NCBI GenBank assembly: GCA_046302135.1
Contig: JBKCIQ010000118.1
Span: 1 to 25,369 of the forward strand
From: AM-1111 sp046302135
GTDB taxonomy: Bacteria > Bacteroidota > Bacteroidia > B-17B0 > Aurantibacillaceae
Direction of reading: 5' to 3'
Length of the DNA: 25,369 nucleotides
Position numbers and translations under genes: made by a program. Shown one piece after another: positions 8,060 to 16,380 of the stretch; position 1 is the stretch's first letter, and each line of letters opens with the position of its first letter. The notes under the pieces are model-generated. The model made no database searches. It was given only the letters and a program-made list of their open reading frames with translations, and had not been told where the DNA came from.

Positions 8060-8731
8060 ATGAGCAAAGAAAATTTTCTCGAATCAACCATAGGCAGAAA
8101 AATGGTTATGGGACTAACCGGGCTATTCCTAATTTCATTCTTAGTAGTCCACTTAAGTATAAATTGCTGCATTTTCCTAAACGACGGGGGAGTAACTTTC
8201 AACAAAGCTTCTCATTTTATGTCACACAACCCTGTCATACGGGTGATGGAAATAGGGTTATTCGTAGGGTTTTTACTTCATATTTATCTATCTCTAAAAT
8301 TGACATTAAAAAACAATAAGGCACGTCCTGTAAAATATCAGGTCACTGACGGCAAATCTAATAGTGCCTGGTACTCTCGTTCTATGGGTATTCTTGGTTC
8401 ATTATTACTATTGTTTCTTGTAGTTCACCTAGCCAACTTTTGGGTTCCTACCAAAAAAGCAATACTCAATGGTCAGGAACACGATACCTATGCAAATATG
8501 AAACAAATTTTTTCAGTTGAATATTGGTACCTTATCCTAATTTATCTTCTCGGAGTTATTTCTCTTGCTTACCACTTGATGCATGGTTTTCAATCTGCCT
8601 TTCAGTCTTTAGGGATAAACCATCGCAAGTATTCGCCAATTATTAAGCAGGCAGGAATGTGGTTCTCCATTATTGTTCCTTTGCTGTTTGCATTAATGCC
8701 AATTTCGATGGCGTTCGGATTGATAAAATAA
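8060..8731 (+). CDS. sdhC: Succinate dehydrogenase/fumarate reductase cytochrome b subunit
   Basis: SdhC anchors complex II in the inner membrane, binds two b hemes and passes electrons to menaquinone. The 223-residue protein has about five hydrophobic helices (about 16-36, 60-82, 108-128, 155-175, 200-220), matching the single-subunit B-type cytochrome of Wolinella FrdC. Intramembrane His residues H31, H74, H123 and H172 are at helix positions suitable as the four heme ligands; H175 is a nearby alternative. The frame is open upstream to a TTG at 8009, but that codon is part of the -33 element, so ATG 8060 is chosen. First gene of sdhCAB; sdhA follows after 27 bases. Confidence 0.93.
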   Translation: MSKENFLESTIGRKMVMGLTGLFLISFLVVHLSINCCIFLNDGGVTFNKASHFMSHNPVIRVMEIGLFVGFLLHIYLSLKLTLKNNKARPVKYQVTDGKSNSAWYSRSMGILGSLLLLFLVVHLANFWVPTKKAILNGQEHDTYANMKQIFSVEYWYLILIYLLGVISLAYHLMHGFQSAFQSLGINHRKYSPIIKQAGMWFSIIVPLLFALMPISMAFGLIK

Positions 8732-8758
8732 TTTGTCTAATCATCAAAGATTTAAAAT

Positions 8759-10744
8759 ATGTCATCTCCTAAATTAAATTCAAAAGTCCCCGAAGGTCCA
8801 CTGGATCAAAAATGGACCAAATATCGTTCAACTGTTCCTTTGGTTAATCCTGCCAACAAGAGAAGCCTTGAGGTAATTGTTGTTGGGTCCGGACTTGCGG
8901 GTTCATCTGCCGCCGCAACGTTAGCTGAGTTAGGATACAAGGTAAAAGTTTTTTGTTATCAGGATTCTCCTAGAAGAGCGCATTCAATTGCCGCACAGGG
9001 CGGAATCAACGCGGCAAAAAATTATCAAAATGACGGAGATTCTGTTTACAGACTATTTTATGACACCATCAAAGGTGGAGACTACCGTGCTCGTGAAGGA
9101 AACGTATATCGTCTCGCGGAAGTATCGGGAAACATCATTGATCAGTGTGTTGCGCAGGGTGTTCCATTTGCGAGGGAATACGGAGGGACATTGAGTAACC
9201 GATCTTTTGGTGGTACTCAGGTGCAAAGAACTTTTTATGCCGCCGGTCAAACAGGGCAACAACTTTTGTTAGGGGCATATACTGCTTTGCAACGTCAAAT
9301 TGGAGCCGGTGCGGTAAAAATGTATGCCCGCCACGAGATGTTGGATGTTGTGGTGATTGACGGAAAGGCTAGAGGAATCATTGCTCGTGATTTGGTAACC
9401 GGTAAATTAGAGAGACATTTTGGCCATGCAGTTTTATTGTGCACTGGTGGTTATGGGAACGTATTTTTCTTGTCTACCAACGCAATGGGGTGCAATGTAA
9501 GCGCCGGATGGAAAGCACATAAGAAGGGAGCATTTTTTGGTAATCCATGTTTTACACAAATACATCCGACCTGTATTCCGGTTAGTGGCGATCATCAAAG
9601 TAAGTTAACATTGATGTCAGAATCGTTGAGAAATGATGGTAGAATTTGGGTTCCAAAAAAACAAAACGATACTCGTCCTGCCAATCAGATTCCTGAAGAG
9701 GAGAGGGATTATTATTTAGAAAGAAGATATCCGGCCTTTGGTAATCTTGTTCCGAGAGACGTTGCTTCCAGAGCAGCAAAAGAAAGATGCGACGCGGGAT
9801 ATGGAGTGGGTTCGTCAAAGATGGCGGTTTATTTGGATTACTCTTCGGCTTTTGAACGTTACGGAAAAACAGAAGCTAATAAGCAAGGTCTTCACAATGC
9901 TTCGCAAGATGATATTATAAAATTGGGTAAGGCTGTTGTAAAAGAAAAATATGGAAACCTTTTCGACATGTACAAACAAATTACCGGAGAGGACCCTTAC
10001 GAAGTACCAATGAGAATTTATCCGGCGGTACACTATACAATGGGTGGTTTGTGGGTTGATTACAATTTGATGACAACCGTTCCGGGTATGTACGCGTTGG
10101 GTGAGGCCAATTTCTCCGATCACGGAGCAAATCGATTGGGCGCAAGTGCATTGATGCAAGGCTTGGCTGACGGATATTTTGTAATTCCTTACACCATTGG
10201 AGAATTTTTATCTCAGGAGATTCGTACCAAAGCAATTCCAACAGATCATCCTGCGTTTGAAGAGGCAGAAAAAAATGTTCAAGCAAGAATCGATAAACTC
10301 ATTTCAATAAAAGGTAGTAAGACCGTTGATTATTTCCATAAGCGTTTAGGCAAGATAATGTGGGATGAATGTGGGATGGCAAGAAATGAGAAAGGACTCA
10401 AGTGGGCAATTGCTGAGATTCAAAAACTTCGGCAGGAGTTCTGGAGTGACGTTCGTGTTCCCGGATCTGCCAATGAACTTAATCCCGAGTTAGAAAAAGC
10501 AGGAAGGGTTGCAGATTTCCTTGAGTTGGGAGAGTTGATGTGTCAGGATGCTTTGGACAGAAATGAAAGTTGCGGCGGACATTTTAGAGAAGAACATCAG
10601 ACTGAAGATGGTGAGGCACTGCGTCATGATGATCAATATGGATATGTTTCAGCTTGGGAGTACAAAGGAGAGAGCAATTGGGAATTGCACAAAGAAGATC
10701 TCAACTACGAGAACATTAAAATCGCACAAAGGAATTACAAATAA
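8759..10744 (+). CDS. sdhA: Succinate dehydrogenase/fumarate reductase flavoprotein subunit
   Basis: SdhA oxidises succinate to fumarate (or the reverse) with covalently bound FAD, on the cytoplasmic side of the inner membrane. The 661-residue product has an N-terminal Rossmann motif VVGSGLAGSS (residues 41-50), the covalent-FAD segment RRAHSIAAQGGINAA with H75 as the probable flavin link, the capping domain with HPTCIP and the SESLRNDGR segment, and the RLGASALMQGLADG flavin-binding motif toward the C-terminus. The length and internal insertions fit B-type enzymes of Bacteroidota. It lies between sdhC (27 bases) and sdhB (20 bases), with no sdhD. Succinate dehydrogenase versus fumarate reductase direction cannot be told from sequence. 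Confidence 0.97.
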   Translation: MSSPKLNSKVPEGPLDQKWTKYRSTVPLVNPANKRSLEVIVVGSGLAGSSAAATLAELGYKVKVFCYQDSPRRAHSIAAQGGINAAKNYQNDGDSVYRLFYDTIKGGDYRAREGNVYRLAEVSGNIIDQCVAQGVPFAREYGGTLSNRSFGGTQVQRTFYAAGQTGQQLLLGAYTALQRQIGAGAVKMYARHEMLDVVVIDGKARGIIARDLVTGKLERHFGHAVLLCTGGYGNVFFLSTNAMGCNVSAGWKAHKKGAFFGNPCFTQIHPTCIPVSGDHQSKLTLMSESLRNDGRIWVPKKQNDTRPANQIPEEERDYYLERRYPAFGNLVPRDVASRAAKERCDAGYGVGSSKMAVYLDYSSAFERYGKTEANKQGLHNASQDDIIKLGKAVVKEKYGNLFDMYKQITGEDPYEVPMRIYPAVHYTMGGLWVDYNLMTTVPGMYALGEANFSDHGANRLGASALMQGLADGYFVIPYTIGEFLSQEIRTKAIPTDHPAFEEAEKNVQARIDKLISIKGSKTVDYFHKRLGKIMWDECGMARNEKGLKWAIAEIQKLRQEFWSDVRVPGSANELNPELEKAGRVADFLELGELMCQDALDRNESCGGHFREEHQTEDGEALRHDDQYGYVSAWEYKGESNWELHKEDLNYENIKIAQRNYK

Positions 10745-10764
10745 TAATCGAAAAAATTCAGACT

Positions 10765-11538
10765 ATGAGTAACCATAGCGGAAATATGAACCTCACTTTA
10801 AAAGTGTGGAGACAAAAAAACAGCAAGGAAAAAGGAAACCTTGAAACTTATCAGGTTAAGGATGTTTCTCCGGATATGTCTTTTCTTGAAATGTTTGACG
10901 TATTAAATGAAAGATTGGTCACAGAAGGAAAGGAACCAATTGCATTTGATCACGATTGTCGTGAGGGAATTTGTGGTATGTGTAGCATGTACATCAACGG
11001 AAGGCCTCACGGACCAAAGCAGGGAATTACAACTTGTCAGTTGCACATGCGTTCATTTAAAGATGGTGATACCATTGTAGTAGAACCATGGCGTGCCGCT
11101 GCTTTTCCGGTTTTAAAAGATTTGGTGGTAAATCGTTCTTCATTTGATAGGATCATTGCCGCCGGAGGTTATGTATCCGTGAACACAGGTAATGCAAAGG
11201 ATGCCAACAATATTCTAATTCCGAAGCCTGATGCAGACGATGCGTTTAATGCTGCAGCCTGTATAGGGTGTGGTGCTTGCGTGGCCGCTTGTAAAAACAG
11301 TTCAGCCATGTTGTTTGTTAGTGCTAAAGTTTCACAGTTTGCCTTGTTACCGCAAGGTCAGGTTGAGCGTACAGAACGTGTGGAGAAAATGGTTGCACAA
11401 ATGGATGAAGAAGGGTTTGGTAACTGTACCAATACAGGAGCATGTGAGGCAGAGTGCCCTAAATCTATCTCACTAGAGAATATTGCTAGAATGAACAGAG
11501 AATTTTTCAGCGCAAAAATCCTTTCCAACAAGAAGTAA
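10765..11538 (+). CDS. sdhB: Succinate dehydrogenase/fumarate reductase iron-sulfur subunit
   Basis: SdhB carries electrons between the SdhA flavin and the SdhC hemes through three Fe-S clusters. The 257-residue protein shows all expected ligands: C65, C70, C73 and C91 for the N-terminal [2Fe-2S] ferredoxin domain (DCREGICGMC), then C166-x2-C169-x2-C172 and C176 with C221, C227 and C231 for the [4Fe-4S] and [3Fe-4S] clusters (CIGCGACVAAC; CTNTGACEAEC). Eleven Cys in canonical spacing leave little doubt. It ends the operon, and a strong hairpin-T-run terminator follows 20 bases later. Confidence 0.97.
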   Translation: MSNHSGNMNLTLKVWRQKNSKEKGNLETYQVKDVSPDMSFLEMFDVLNERLVTEGKEPIAFDHDCREGICGMCSMYINGRPHGPKQGITTCQLHMRSFKDGDTIVVEPWRAAAFPVLKDLVVNRSSFDRIIAAGGYVSVNTGNAKDANNILIPKPDADDAFNAAACIGCGACVAACKNSSAMLFVSAKVSQFALLPQGQVERTERVEKMVAQMDEEGFGNCTNTGACEAECPKSISLENIARMNREFFSAKILSNKK

Positions 11539-11558
11539 AATAAGAATTATTTTTGTTG

Positions 11559-11590
11559 AAGCCATCAATTTTTTTGATGGCTTTTTTATT
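11559..11590 (+). terminator. Intrinsic terminator of sdhCAB
   Basis: A perfect 10-base stem, AAGCCATCAA (11559-11568) and TTGATGGCTT (11574-11583), with a five-base T loop, followed by TTTTATT. Position 20 bases after the sdhB stop codon and the run of T make this a convincing rho-independent terminator. Confidence 0.88.
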
Positions 11591-11599
11591 ACGCCACAA

Positions 11600-11626
11600 T
11601 TTGGCGGACATACAGGCGTATTATTG
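11600..11626 (+). promoter_or_regulatory. Possible promoter of the 92-residue gene
   Basis: TTTG at 11600-11603 and TATTATTG at 11619-11626 (one mismatch to TAnnTTTG), with 15 bases between. The spacing is a little short. The octamer overlaps a TTG codon in frame with the next gene, which argues for the ATG at 11645 as start. Confidence 0.4.
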
Positions 11627-11644
11627 CAGCATAAAACAACAATT

Positions 11645-11923
11645 ATGCTTACAGTAACTCAAAAATCAGAAACTACAACATTTGGTTCTGCGAAAAAAAT
11701 AGTCTTCAGAATCAAGGCAGCAAAAACATTGGTAGTTGCCAGAGCATTTTCAAAATCAGGGCAACATTCAAAAGCAAAGAGAATGTATCAGGCTTCTTTT
11801 TGGTATCATGAAAAATTAATCTCGCTTGGAATGGTAAATGAATCCCTTGTAAAAGATTTTAATGAGGTATCATTCGCATTAAATATTAACCTTGATAAAA
11901 ATGACCTTAAAAGTGCAGCTTAA
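11645..11923 (+). CDS. Small basic protein of unknown function
   Basis: A 92-residue soluble protein that I do not recognise. It lacks a signal peptide or membrane segment. It has a basic middle (residues about 17-50, with RIKAAKTLVVARAFSKSG and SKAKRMYQASFWYHE) that looks mainly helical, and a more acidic end. The helix pair with Ala, Tyr and Trp (GQHSKAKRMYQASFWYHEK) is faintly reminiscent of a tetratricopeptide helix, but a single repeat cannot support that call. The coding status is supported by position right after the sdhCAB terminator, a promoter-like pair, and a clean end 4 bases before the stop of the convergent gene. Start: ATG 11645 preferred to TTG 11624. Confidence 0.65.
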   Translation: MLTVTQKSETTTFGSAKKIVFRIKAAKTLVVARAFSKSGQHSKAKRMYQASFWYHEKLISLGMVNESLVKDFNEVSFALNINLDKNDLKSAA

Positions 11924-11927
11924 AAAC

Positions 11928-12434
11928 TCATTCTCCATATTGAAGCGATAAATCTAGTTTATTAGTAGCTACAACTTTTCCCTTATGATAAATTTCGAAC
12001 TTAAATACATTACTAACCCTTTCTTTTTCAAGCGTCTCAAATAAATAATAATAAATACCTCTTACATCTAAAGAAATTGTTCTAACTAAAGATTTCTTAG
12101 ATTGCCCTGTCTTGTAATTATAATTGTCAGCTATTGAGGTAATTTTTAAATTGAATGTGGTGTTTTCATCTACATTTATTTTTCGTGCTAAACTTTTTAA
12201 ATCGAAGTTTAAATGAATAAAAATTTGTCCTAGATTCAGATTCATGAAATTATAACTGTTTTCATTTACCGCTGCATCAGGGTTATTAGTGGACTCAGGG
12301 GTAATTTGTTTTAACTGACCCTCGTCACTTGAGAACTCGTAAAGCTTGATTTTGATAGATTCTCTGGCTGATTGAGAGAATGAAAGATGAGTAATAATAC
12401 CACATATCAATACAAAAAGAAATTTAGTCCTCAT
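11928..12434 (-). CDS. Secreted protein of unknown function
   Basis: A 168-residue product with a clear Sec signal peptide (residues 1 to about 20: basic MRTK, hydrophobic FLFVLICGIITHLSF, then SQ). The mature part is rich in Asn, Lys and beta-prone residues, without Cys or recognisable motifs. I do not recognise the family. It is the last gene of the minus-strand block, 79 bases beyond the methylase gene; it may be a separate unit, and it converges on the 92-residue gene with only a few bases between the stops. No terminator hairpin is visible in that gap. Confidence 0.7.
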   Translation of the reverse strand: MRTKFLFVLICGIITHLSFSQSARESIKIKLYEFSSDEGQLKQITPESTNNPDAAVNENSYNFMNLNLGQIFIHLNFDLKSLARKINVDENTTFNLKITSIADNYNYKTGQSKKSLVRTISLDVRGIYYYLFETLEKERVSNVFKFEIYHKGKVVATNKLDLSLQYGE

Positions 12435-12513
12435 ATTATTTAGTTTTTTTTAGATAAATTTAAGTATTTCAAGTAAATAAAATAATCAATGATTTTTAAA
12501 AACACCAAACTAG

Positions 12514-13215
12514 TTATCCCAACAAAAAAACCGCCGGTATTTTATCTAAAGAAGGTGGGTGTTTTTTCCAATGAGCTATACTTCGGGTGGTAATTTTTTG
12601 TGAGGGCAGCGTAAGATTTGAAGCAATACACAGTTTTGTGTCCGGATGAAGCTGTGTTAATATATCCTCCAAAACCGCGTTATTTCTGTATGGCGTTTCT
12701 ATGAAAATTTGCGTTTGATTCTGCCGAGAAATGCTTTTTTCTATCTCCCTTAGTTTTTTAATTCTATCATTTTTTTCCCTGGGAAGGTACCCATTAAAGG
12801 CAAAACTCTGCCCGTTTAGTCCTGAAGAGATCAATGCAAGTAAAATACTTGATGGTCCTATCAAGGGTACTACCTTTATCCCCTTGGTATGACAAAAACT
12901 AACAAGTTTACTCCCGGGATCGGCAATACCCGGACAACCCGCTTCCGAAAGATAGGCAGTAATTTTACCATCAACTAATGGTTTTACAATCTCCAACAGT
13001 TCAGATTCCTTAGTGTGTTCATTGAGTTCAGAATATTCATACTCCTGAAGATTTTTTCCACAACCCATCAACTTCATCCATTTTCTGGCTGTTTTGGCAT
13101 TCTCTGCAATAACATATTCAATCTCGTTGAGTAACTCAATGTTAAATGCAGGTACTACGTTCTTCGAATTCTCATCACCTAGAGGAACCGGAAACAAATA
13201 AAGTATAGATTTCAT
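12514..13215 (-). CDS. RsmI-like tetrapyrrole-methylase-family SAM methyltransferase
   Basis: The 233-residue protein belongs to the tetrapyrrole (corrin/porphyrin) methylase fold and most resembles RsmI, which 2'-O-methylates C1402 of 16S rRNA. Visible landmarks are the N-terminal strand LYLFPVPLGD (RsmI usually has VATPIGN at this place), the loop LSEAGCPGIADPG and the segment VPLIGPSSILLALISSGL, all typical of RsmI. The N-terminal motif is divergent, and the protein is shorter than classical RsmI (about 280 residues), lacking the C-terminal extension. Many Bacteroidota have such a short RsmI paralogue; whether it modifies rRNA is not known to me. It starts 2 bases after the rhomboid gene, so translation is likely coupled. 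Confidence 0.85.
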   Translation of the reverse strand: MKSILYLFPVPLGDENSKNVVPAFNIELLNEIEYVIAENAKTARKWMKLMGCGKNLQEYEYSELNEHTKESELLEIVKPLVDGKITAYLSEAGCPGIADPGSKLVSFCHTKGIKVVPLIGPSSILLALISSGLNGQSFAFNGYLPREKNDRIKKLREIEKSISRQNQTQIFIETPYRNNAVLEDILTQLHPDTKLCIASNLTLPSQKITTRSIAHWKKHPPSLDKIPAVFLLG

Positions 13216-13217
13216 AA

Positions 13218-14282
13218 TTATTTTTCATTTAAACTGGTTAATCCTCTCAAAGATTCCTGAATTATCTTGAGCTCTTTTACTTTAGAAGTATTCCCTGAGT
13301 TTATACTTACAAGGAGCGATGTTTCTCGTTTACGCAATTTTATTTCTTTTTCTTGATAGTTTATCACCTCCATTAAACTTTCATTGTCTCCAAATAATTT
13401 TAGACTATCAATTTTTCTCTTAGGCGCATCCCACTTCTGAACATAAATTGTAGTGTCAGATTCAACAATCGGACTGCTCTTCATCATTCTATCTACATCA
13501 GCAGCAGTTTCACGTTTTGACTTTTCAATTCTTTCAAATAGCTCATTAAGTAAAATTGATGTTTTAGGGATTGCAGGAAGAAGAAACAAGAACATTGCCA
13601 AACAAAAAAATAAATGTAAAACAGTATAAATAATCTCTCGGTAATTATTTGAAATTTTATAAATAATCCAAACTAAATACCCACTTATTAGGCCGGAAAA
13701 CAAACCACCTAAATGAGCGGCATTATTAAACTCTGCGAATGTACTTAGAGCTAGATTTAACAATACACTCCCTCCAATAGATTTTATCATTGGCCATCTT
13801 ACTTCCTTTCTTACAAATTCTGTTGTGACCAAAGCGAGAAAAAATCCAAGCAAGCCAAAAATTGCACCTGAAGCACCTGCACTCACTCCCATTCCCGTAT
13901 CACTATACCACCAATTGCTTGCCATCCCTCCAGAAATACCACAAAATAGATATACTATCGCCAAACGTAAACTTCCTACAAAGTTCTCAATAATTTTACC
14001 CAACTGAATAAGTGCAAACATATTGGATGCAAAATGGAGGATACCGAAATGTAAAAAACAAGCTGTGATAATTCTCCACCATTCACCATTCAAAGTTAGT
14101 GATGGAGTATCTCCACCTAAAAGTAAAATGGTCTCTCCAGTAGGAAGGAAAAAATTTCCGTCTTGTACTGACACTGCAACGTAAAGCATCAAATTGAGAA
14201 AGAAAATTACCGGAGTAACAAAATAATTTTTTCTTGGAACAAAAAAATTATAAAAAAAATTTGGTCTCGGGTCTTCCTGCAT
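13218..14282 (-). CDS. Rhomboid-family intramembrane serine protease
   Basis: Rhomboids cleave transmembrane substrates inside the inner membrane. The 354-residue protein has the catalytic dyad: S138 in GASGAIFG and H190 in NAAHLGGLFSG, plus the conserved HFASNMF segment (H83, N87) that helps form the oxyanion site. About six membrane helices lie within residues 20-235. After a last hydrophobic stretch (about 215-235) comes a hydrophilic, Lys/Glu-rich C-terminal region of about 115 residues, probably partly helical, which is not part of the protease core and which I do not recognise. It is the middle gene of a tight minus-strand operon: 9 bases after the ABC-F gene and 2 bases before the RsmI-like gene. 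Substrates unknown. Confidence 0.9.
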   Translation of the reverse strand: MQEDPRPNFFYNFFVPRKNYFVTPVIFFLNLMLYVAVSVQDGNFFLPTGETILLLGGDTPSLTLNGEWWRIITACFLHFGILHFASNMFALIQLGKIIENFVGSLRLAIVYLFCGISGGMASNWWYSDTGMGVSAGASGAIFGLLGFFLALVTTEFVRKEVRWPMIKSIGGSVLLNLALSTFAEFNNAAHLGGLFSGLISGYLVWIIYKISNNYREIIYTVLHLFFCLAMFLFLLPAIPKTSILLNELFERIEKSKRETAADVDRMMKSSPIVESDTTIYVQKWDAPKRKIDSLKLFGDNESLMEVINYQEKEIKLRKRETSLLVSINSGNTSKVKELKIIQESLRGLTSLNEK

Positions 14283-14291
14283 TAATTTTGT

Positions 14292-16205
14292 TTATCGTGA
14301 CTCCAATTCAGAAAGTTTTTTGCAAAGCTCTTCCCACTCCTTCATACAGTTATCTAAAGCTGCTTTGGTGTGATTGTACTTTTCATAGACTCCGTTACCA
14401 GACAGCGTATTCGACTGCATCTCTTCATTCATCTTTTTAAGATCAGCTTCTAATTCCTCGATTTTTTTCTCTGCTTTATTTATTGAATTTTTCAAAGTTT
14501 TTACCTCTTTATCTAATGAATCGTCAATCAAAGGCTTTTGCTTTTTCGATTTTTCTTCTTGTCTTTCTGCTACATTTGTTTTCAATTCAGCAAGCCTTTC
14601 CAACTTACGTTTTTCCATGAACTCGTTAATGCCGCATAAATGTTCTTTAACATGTCCTTCCCTAAATTCATATAATTTGTTTACCAAACCATCTAAAAAA
14701 TCTCTGTCGTGAGAAACAAGAATCACGGTTCCTTCATAATCCACTAAAGCCTTTTTAAGAATTTCTTTACTGCGTATATCCAGGTGATTGGTTGGCTCAT
14801 CCAACAATAATAAATTATAAGGTTCTAAGAGCAACTTACACAATGCTAACCTTCCGCGCTCTCCCCCACTCAGAACACGAACTTTTTTATCTATGTCTTC
14901 ACCGCTAAATAAAAAAGATCCCAGTAATCCTCTAACTTGCTTGCGTACATCTCCTACAGCAAGCTCATCAATAGTTTCAAAAACTGTTTTACTCTGGTCT
15001 AACTTTTCTTCCTGATCTTGTTCAAATATACCAGGCATCACTGAATGACCGATTGTAATGTTCCCCTCAAAGTCCGTAACCTTACGAATCATTTTCATCA
15101 TAGTAGATTTTCCTTCCCCATTCCTACCTACGAACGCAATTTTTTCACCCTTGGTAAGTATAAAATCTGCTCCACTGAATATTCTTTTCTCTCCGTATTG
15201 CTTCCCTGCATTTTCAACGGTAAGAACAATTTTACCGGAATGTGCCGGAGGAGGAAAACGAAAATGAATTGTAGAAGTATCCACATCATCAACTTCAACA
15301 CGCTCCATCCGGTCAAGTTTTTTAATAAGCGATTGAGCGAATGCAGCCTTGTTGGCTTTTGCTCTATACTTGTCTATAAGCGCTTCTGTGTGATCAATTA
15401 TTTTTTGTTGGTTTTTAGCGGCGGACTCCTGCTGATCAATTCTTTCCTGACGAAGCACTAAATATTTTGAATAGTTTGCTTTGTAATCGTAAATCTTATG
15501 ATTTACTATTTCAATAGTTCTTTTAGTAACGTGATCCAGAAACTGCTTATCGTGAGAAATCATTACTAAGGCCCCGCTGTATGTTTCCAAAAATTCTTCC
15601 AGCCAGCCAATAGCCTCTATATCGAGATGATTGGTTGGTTCATCCAACAATAAAATATCCGGCCTTTGTAATAACAGTTTTGCCAACTCAATTCTCATCC
15701 TCCATCCACCACTAAATTCATTTGTCTGACGAACAAAATCTTTTCTTTCAAAACCCAAGCCACGAAGAATTTTTTCGATTTGCTCATCAATTGTTCCAAC
15801 GCCAATAATTTCTAAACGAGTATTTAAGTCTGTCAGCTCGGTTATCAAATTTGCATAGGCATCAGATTCATAATCTGTACGAGTCTCCAACTCTTTATTT
15901 ATTTCTTCGAGGCGTGTTTCCATTTGCTGCACTTCGATAAAAGCTGTTGCAGTCTCATCAAACACTGTGTTGCCATGCTGATGAATCATGTCCTGTGGAA
16001 GGTATCCTATTTTATATCCTTTAGGTTTGCCGATATCTCCCTTGGTCGGATTTTGTAATCCGGCAATGAGTTTTAACATAGTAGATTTACCAGCTCCATT
16101 TTTACCGGCCAGACCTATACGATCTTTTGGATTCACCAGGAAAGAAATATTTTCAAATAACGCAAACCCTCCGAATGCTACCGTAACGTTATTTACTGAA
16201 ATCAT
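14292..16205 (-). CDS. ABC-F family ATP-binding protein
   Basis: ABC-F proteins are soluble twin-ATPases that act on ribosomes rather than in transport. The 637-residue product has two ABC domains: the first with Walker A GKNGAGKST (residues 34-42), signature FSGGWRMR and Walker B LLLDEPTNHLD; the second with Walker A GRNGEGKST, signature LSGGERGR and the same Walker B. Between them is the charged linker (about 240-320) typical of the family, and the C-terminal 90 residues form a long coiled coil. No membrane segment is present. This layout fits the Uup/YdiF/YheS-type housekeeping members; sequence alone does not indicate antibiotic resistance. It is the first gene of the ABC-F-rhomboid-RsmI-like operon, preceded by a TATCTTTG octamer. 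Confidence 0.95.
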   Translation of the reverse strand: MISVNNVTVAFGGFALFENISFLVNPKDRIGLAGKNGAGKSTMLKLIAGLQNPTKGDIGKPKGYKIGYLPQDMIHQHGNTVFDETATAFIEVQQMETRLEEINKELETRTDYESDAYANLITELTDLNTRLEIIGVGTIDEQIEKILRGLGFERKDFVRQTNEFSGGWRMRIELAKLLLQRPDILLLDEPTNHLDIEAIGWLEEFLETYSGALVMISHDKQFLDHVTKRTIEIVNHKIYDYKANYSKYLVLRQERIDQQESAAKNQQKIIDHTEALIDKYRAKANKAAFAQSLIKKLDRMERVEVDDVDTSTIHFRFPPPAHSGKIVLTVENAGKQYGEKRIFSGADFILTKGEKIAFVGRNGEGKSTMMKMIRKVTDFEGNITIGHSVMPGIFEQDQEEKLDQSKTVFETIDELAVGDVRKQVRGLLGSFLFSGEDIDKKVRVLSGGERGRLALCKLLLEPYNLLLLDEPTNHLDIRSKEILKKALVDYEGTVILVSHDRDFLDGLVNKLYEFREGHVKEHLCGINEFMEKRKLERLAELKTNVAERQEEKSKKQKPLIDDSLDKEVKTLKNSINKAEKKIEELEADLKKMNEEMQSNTLSGNGVYEKYNHTKAALDNCMKEWEELCKKLSELESR

Positions 16206-16232
16206 ATTTTAAAAAATAGTTTTAGAAGAGTG

Positions 16233-16240
16233 CAAAGATA
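16233..16240 (-). promoter_or_regulatory. -7 promoter element of the ABC-F operon
   Basis: Minus-strand TATCTTTG, with its G 27 bases before the ABC-F start. A minus-strand TTG at 16264-16266 could serve as -33 with 23 bases between, at the long end of the accepted range. Confidence 0.6.
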
Positions 16241-16352
16241 CAAAATTAAGGGTGAAAAATTAGCAAGCATATAAAAAACAAATATTTTTATTACACAGAA
16301 TCTATAAAGAGTTAATAAAATTATTGCACTACCAAATCTTAGTTTTTTTATT

Positions 16353-16360
16353 ACTTTTGG
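16353..16360 (+). promoter_or_regulatory. -7 promoter element of the ATPase/nuclease gene
   Basis: TACTTTTG, a perfect TAnnTTTG match whose G lies 20 bases before the ATG at 16381. The nearest upstream TTG is 25 bases away, rather far for a -33. Confidence 0.5.
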
Positions 16361-16380
16361 TACAGTATTAAATATATATT

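Noticed and set aside
15045..15461. A 138-codon plus-strand frame inside the ABC-F gene
   Set aside because: Antisense to conserved ABC motifs; Cys- and Phe-rich translation looks random.
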